Positions 59,697 to 64,000 of a stretch of 64,000 nucleotides of DNA are shown one piece after another. Numbering within the stretch: the first letter of the stretch is position 1; each line of letters opens with the position of its first letter. The translations under genes and the position numbers were made by a program. The stretch is from Oasisia sp. SBJ-2009 (Eukaryota > Annelida > Polychaeta > Sabellida > Siboglinidae), in the NCBI GenBank assembly GCA_964017155.1, contig OZ024858.1, positions 30,974,187 through 31,038,186 on the forward strand, given 5' to 3'. The notes beneath the pieces were generated by a model, which worked only from the letters and a program-made list of their open reading frames with translations, did not search any database and was not told the origin of the DNA.

Positions 59697-62145
59697 AGTG
59701 AAAAAAGGCAACAGTTTAGTGTTATGCACCTAAAAGAGTTTACACTAGCTAATAATTTGCATCTACAATCCAATTTTTCACCTTAGTGGTTACCTCAGAA
59801 AGTGGTCTTAAAGTGGGAAAATCTAGCTAAATCACCGACACCATGAACCGGCCCATCTTGGACCTTGCAACCAATCACAACCCAGCAGTTTGGAAAAGTA
59901 ATACGTCAGAGAGTCGTCTGCTGGTTCAGCTGTCATAACAGAGAGCCAAGCGGTACGCTAAAAGTTGCCTTACGTCGGTTTACAACGAAATCGCGACATC
60001 AATATGCCACACTGTTCCTCAAACGCTTATAGTATTATTACAATGAAAGACAGTATCAGTAAGATGTCTTCTTGTTAACCTATGAATCGAGCAGAACTGA
60101 AACAGTGGTTCGGTGGATTCGTTTGGACAGTCACAGACACAGCGCGGATCCTAGACGACCCGATTTGATTGACCTAACCATCAAAACGACCACCAACAGC
60201 CGCCAAACTTCTCCTCACATATCTTACATACATATGCATACACTATGTTATGTAATAAAATCTCTTGCATTCCTCTAACGAAGAAAATTCACACACAAAA
60301 ACGCGCAGACCTCGAGTACAACTTGTTCGGCCGCCCAGCGGTACCGTAAAATCGCTTTTAAAAGCTTTACACAAAATACGCCACGTTTCTGACTGCGAAT
60401 ATTTAATTGTTTTACTTCACACGCGCGAAATAGTTTAATTACTTATAAATAATATAATAATAATAATTAATTATTATCATCACTATGATTTGCAGGAAAT
60501 TATAAGTTTTATTATTTTTATATTGATATTTTATTTTTATAATTGTTCATATATGTTTCTAGTATATTTATGTTTTTTTTCTTCTGGTGTGTATTTGTTG
60601 TTTAGCATTTTAATGTATGTAAAACGCCATGAACAAGTTTAAATTGGATGTGGCGCTATATTAAATAAACAAACAATTTGTTTTATTATAATATAATATT
60701 TTATTTATGTAGCGCCACATCCATAATTGTTTGTGGCGCTTCACAAAATAATGCTATTAAAAATACAATAAAGAGAAAACTACCCACAGATAATATTATT
60801 TAAAAATAAATAATGAAATTACATGTTTCTATATCATTAACTAAGCTGACCTATCAGTCATAAATAAACATACAAATTACATAACAACAATTGTAATAAA
60901 TGAATATAAAAGTATGGTTAATAGTAATAAATAATTAAAGTAGTAAAATAAGTACGACGTAATAATAATTTTCATTCAGCACATACACAACCATTATGCA
61001 TAAGAACATATTACTGAAGCTATTTGTTCTACTCATGAATGACATTTCCACCATCAGATATGTAATAATTATTATTTTTGAACAAGACACTTTATTAATT
61101 ATCGGAACAATAAATCACTAAAATGTAAAAATGAATATGAATATATGGGAAATATTATGGTGGTAGAAAAAGAAGGATTTAAAAACAGTAATATTAACAT
61201 GTTATTGTTTTAGTTATTATTGTTAAAACATCGCTTATGTAATATAAGCTTGCATGCTCGCAGTACACGCGGGATGTTTACAGAAATATTGATAAAATAA
61301 ACAATGTGACTTCATTGAAAAACACGTAATTTCCTTTTTCTTTTATAACTAATAGGCAATTTTGGATAATTATGCAGACACATGTATTTTTAATATTTAT
61401 TTTTAAATATTACCTGTGGGTAGCATTCTTATTATTGCATATACTTTAATAACAGTATGTTGAATAGAAGAGAAGAGAATTGTGGATTTGGCGCTATATA
61501 AAATAAACTAATAAAATTATATATTTGTATATTAAATTGTAATTTTTTATCAACTCTATTAGACCCATATCACCAAAGCGTTGCCTTAGTTTGCCGTTTA
61601 ACATGTTCTGCAGATCATAGTGATGCAGCTAATTATCTTTATATTATTTATAATTAATTAAACTAATTCGCGCGTGCGAATGCAGTAAGGTTAATCAATA
61701 TTCGCGCGCCATCTAGCGGTATTTTGTGTAAAGCTAACTTATAATAACGAGTTTACGGTAGTCGAAGTTGTCGAGTTGCCGTTCGCCAAGATTTGCGTTT
61801 CTGTTGTGAATTTTCTTCGTTAGACGAATACAAGTGATTTTTTTGTAATGTAGTGTATGTATATGTATGTAAGAAATGTGGGGAGAAGTTTGGCGGCTGT
61901 TGGCGGTCGTTTTCGTGGTTAGGTTAGAAAGTAACATATAATAATATGCATGCACAGTTCACGCCGACCAAGACGACTCTCTGACGTCATTTTGTTTCTA
62001 AAATGGCGTAGTCTGTAGACTTTCTATGTCTATGTGTTTTACATTTTTTTCCTGGTAAACCACTGACGTTAAAAATAGTTAAAGTTGTTACTTTTTATTA
62101 ACTCTGTTAATCCCATATGATCCAAACATTGACTTTGTTTTCCCT
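59697..62145. mobile_element. large fold-back Kolobok-like element, copy D (divergent)
   Basis: Flanked by TTAA (59693-59696 and 62146-62149). The ends resemble the family (left CACCTAAAAGAGTTTACAC, right TTTTTATTAACTCTGTTAA). The arms are far longer than in copies A-C: 59.7-60.5 kb pairs with about 61.6-62.15 kb in reverse. For example, the reading SRQTSPHISYIH appears on the plus strand near 60200 and the minus strand near 61880. A THAP-like start MPHCSSNAYS lies at 60004. The AT-rich middle (60.5-61.6 kb) may include another insertion. Confidence 0.72.
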
Positions 62146-62227
62146 TTAAGCAATAGTGAATTCAACACATGAATAAAAAAAAATTGTGTACGTAAGACAT
62201 GAATGGTAATTTTCCTTTATCTAAAAA

Positions 62228-62542
62228 GCAGAGAGAGAGAGAGAGGGAGAGGGAGAGGGAGAGGGGAGAGAGGAGAGAGAAGAGAGACAGAGAGAGAGAG
62301 AGAGGAGAGAGAGAGGAGAGAGTGAATGATTGAAAAAGGTAGAGCGGTAGACGGAGACAGGGAGAGAGGGAGATAGATAGAAGGGGAACGAGGGAGAGAC
62401 AGAGAGAGACAGAGAGAGACAGAGAGAGACAGAGAGAGACAGAGAGAGACAGAGAGAGACAGAGAGAGGAGAGAGAGTGAATGATTGAAAAAGTAGAGCG
62501 GTAGACGGAGACAGGGAGAGAGGAGATAGATAGAAGGGGAAC

Positions 62543-62616
<74 letters not shown>
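62228..62616. repeat. (GA)n purine tract with an internal duplication
   Basis: Long GA runs with ACAGAGAG units. A unique block (GTGAATGATTGAAAAAG then TAGAGCGGTAGACGGAGACA) appears at 62319 and again at 62477, so the tract grew by a duplication of about 158 bp. Confidence 0.92.
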
Positions 62617-62618
<2 letters not shown>

Positions 62619-62649
62619 ACGAAATGTATAGCATAGCCAGCGCAATTGG

Positions 62650-63789
62650 TTGGATACTGTCGGTAATGGCGCGTTTTTATATGAAGGTATAGTACTAGTG
62701 AGCGGTTACTTTTATAAAGAAAGGCGTTCTAAAAGTAAAATTAGTGTGGTCAGAGAGTGTCCGATTTTTAGCTTCCTACCCATTCGGTCACGTGTTGCGG
62801 AACTAAGTGCATAACACGGTCGGGATGGGGTCGAGATGAAGGCGCCTGCAGTTCACAAAGTGCAGACGCCATCTAATAGAAAATTCGTACTTGATCGCAC
62901 GTGTTAACAAAACATTGATACAAGTGTGCTCACCATTTGTAATCAATCGGTATGGTGGATCGTAGGTGCAGGCCTAAAACCCGCAGACTGGCGTAGTTCT
63001 CTTTGCGTTAGTTCTCTTAGATGAAGGACGAACGAACCGAGTTTGGTTTCGTCTTGACGATTTCGCGAGTGTTTCCGATATGTTTTCCTTTCTCTTATGG
63101 CACCCGCAAGCAATATACAGTGTACTGGTTTGTTATAATTTAGTGCGTCTTTTTGCAGATTTCCCATCATTACGACCTGCATGTAATGTAGTTCTATCCC
63201 GTCTAGCTTCATACTGAAAAATCTCTACTATTCCCTGTCCATTGTTCTCCTCATTGTTCCCTGATGTCTCCTTCCCTGGTCGTCTCATGTCCCTCATCAC
63301 GCGGTCCCCCATCTCAGCTGTGACCTTCCCATTTTCCTGGGTCCTTGGTGTAGTTCCGCCTCGCCTCTCTTCAAATTTCCTTTCTTCGCAATCTCGCAGC
63401 TTCTATTATTGTTGTCGCTCTGTCAATGTCTCTGTGTACAGACCACACCGACACGAGGCTAACACACGCTGTCAGAACTCACCATAAAGTCAGGACTTAC
63501 CTTATATGTGGCTGACGTGAGCTAAGATCGTGAACTTGGATAGGAACCCTGCATAATAAGCTGTCAATCGAGTGCGGACATCGGCCAACGCACCCTGCAG
63601 GTTCAATGAATTCCCACTCACAAGGAGAGGTGTGGACGGGCAACCAGAGTCACGTGACACGGGTCGTAGACAAGCACCAGGACCAACTAGAGAACACGAG
63701 AGCCGCCCTCAACGAGATAAACCACACTACAAGCGTCATTGATCTCTATGTGAGAAAGATATTAGTGGATCGCTGGATCGCTGGATTGT
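62650..63789. other. intergenic, no gene recognised
   Basis: Short frames only (62943-63212 minus, 63606-63794 plus). A donor-like GTAAGT on the minus strand near 63497 could end a small exon (acceptor TTGAACCTGCAG at about 63596), but neither reading gives a recognisable peptide. Confidence 0.35.
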
Positions 63790-64000
63790 CGTGAGGAGCG
63801 GTGTCAATCGAGGTTCAATCTCACCTACCGCCGTTTCGAAACTTAGGCAATTTCGTTCACGTCACATTGCCTGTGTCTTTCGGAAGAGACATTAAAAGCC
63901 GGTGGTTCTTTCTATCTGGTGTCTGTGCCAGGGGAAGTAAAAGATCCCACACAGGAGGTAAAGGTGTAACGTGTAGAGGACTCACTAATTCTAGAGAAGG
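63790..64000 (+). mobile_element. tRNA-derived SINE, cut by the window edge
   Basis: A pol III B-box (GGTTCAATCTC) near 63810 is followed by a conserved core (TCTTTCGGAAGAGACATTAA ... GTCTGTGCCAGGGGAAGTAA). The core resembles the MetaSINE central domain as I remember it. The same element occurs reversed at 35535-35745. Confidence 0.7.

Noticed and set aside
62217..62645. Ser/Leu-rich frame of 142 codons
   Set aside because: Translation of a (GA)n tract.

Overview
This is a window from an animal (metazoan) nuclear genome. It has spliced genes with GT-AG introns, a secreted-pathway lipid-transfer gene, and many microsatellites, minisatellites, non-LTR retrotransposon pieces, a hAT relic, SINEs and inverted-repeat DNA transposons. 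Base composition and transposon content suggest an aquatic invertebrate (lophotrochozoan or invertebrate deuterostome). I cannot name the species from sequence alone.

Two genes can be reconstructed exon by exon, in frame from start to stop. The minus strand from 40997 to 20039 carries an 18-exon gene for the large subunit of microsomal triglyceride transfer protein (MTTP; predicted 863 aa). The plus strand from 43946 to 53168 carries a 7-exon tRNA (guanine-N1-)-methyltransferase of the TRMT10A type (predicted 366 aa). They lie head to head with about 2.9 kb between start codons, an arrangement I recall for the human orthologues on chromosome 4. A third, small gene at 15229-15498 encodes an 89-aa protein with two membrane segments, followed by a poly(A) signal.

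The most unusual feature is that both large genes carry a tandem repeat grown out of a 3' splice site. In MTTP a 63-bp unit repeats so that 10 acceptors precede exon 16. Each is in frame, so choosing an upstream acceptor would add multiples of 21 residues. In TRMT10A about 130 copies of a 30-bp unit (about 3.9 kb) end exactly at the acceptor of exon 5. Nearly every unit has a perfect acceptor followed within 15 bases by an in-frame stop, so this array is a field of decoy acceptors. It also creates spurious open frames of more than 1,300 codons on both strands.

Layout: 1-9060 is intergenic with one TTAA-flanked THAP/Kolobok-like element (3431-4288) and a LINE relic. 9068-10240 is a young CR1/L2-like LINE copy. 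11500-12329 is a second Kolobok-like element beside a strong hairpin. 15.2-15.8 kb is the small membrane-protein gene. 16.0-18.0 kb is a hAT relic abutting a LINE endonuclease relic. 20.0-41.0 kb is MTTP, with a 1.06-kb inverted-repeat transposon in intron 12 and a SINE in intron 3; a second young LINE copy, over 98% identical to the first by eye, lies in intron 1. 42.2-43.4 kb holds two transposons back to back in the shared promoter region. 43.9-53.4 kb is TRMT10A. 53.7-64 kb is intergenic, with fold-back elements, a TA-cored palindrome, a GC-rich possible gene at 57.5-58.9 kb, a large fold-back Kolobok-like element (59697-62145), GA repeats and a SINE at the right edge.
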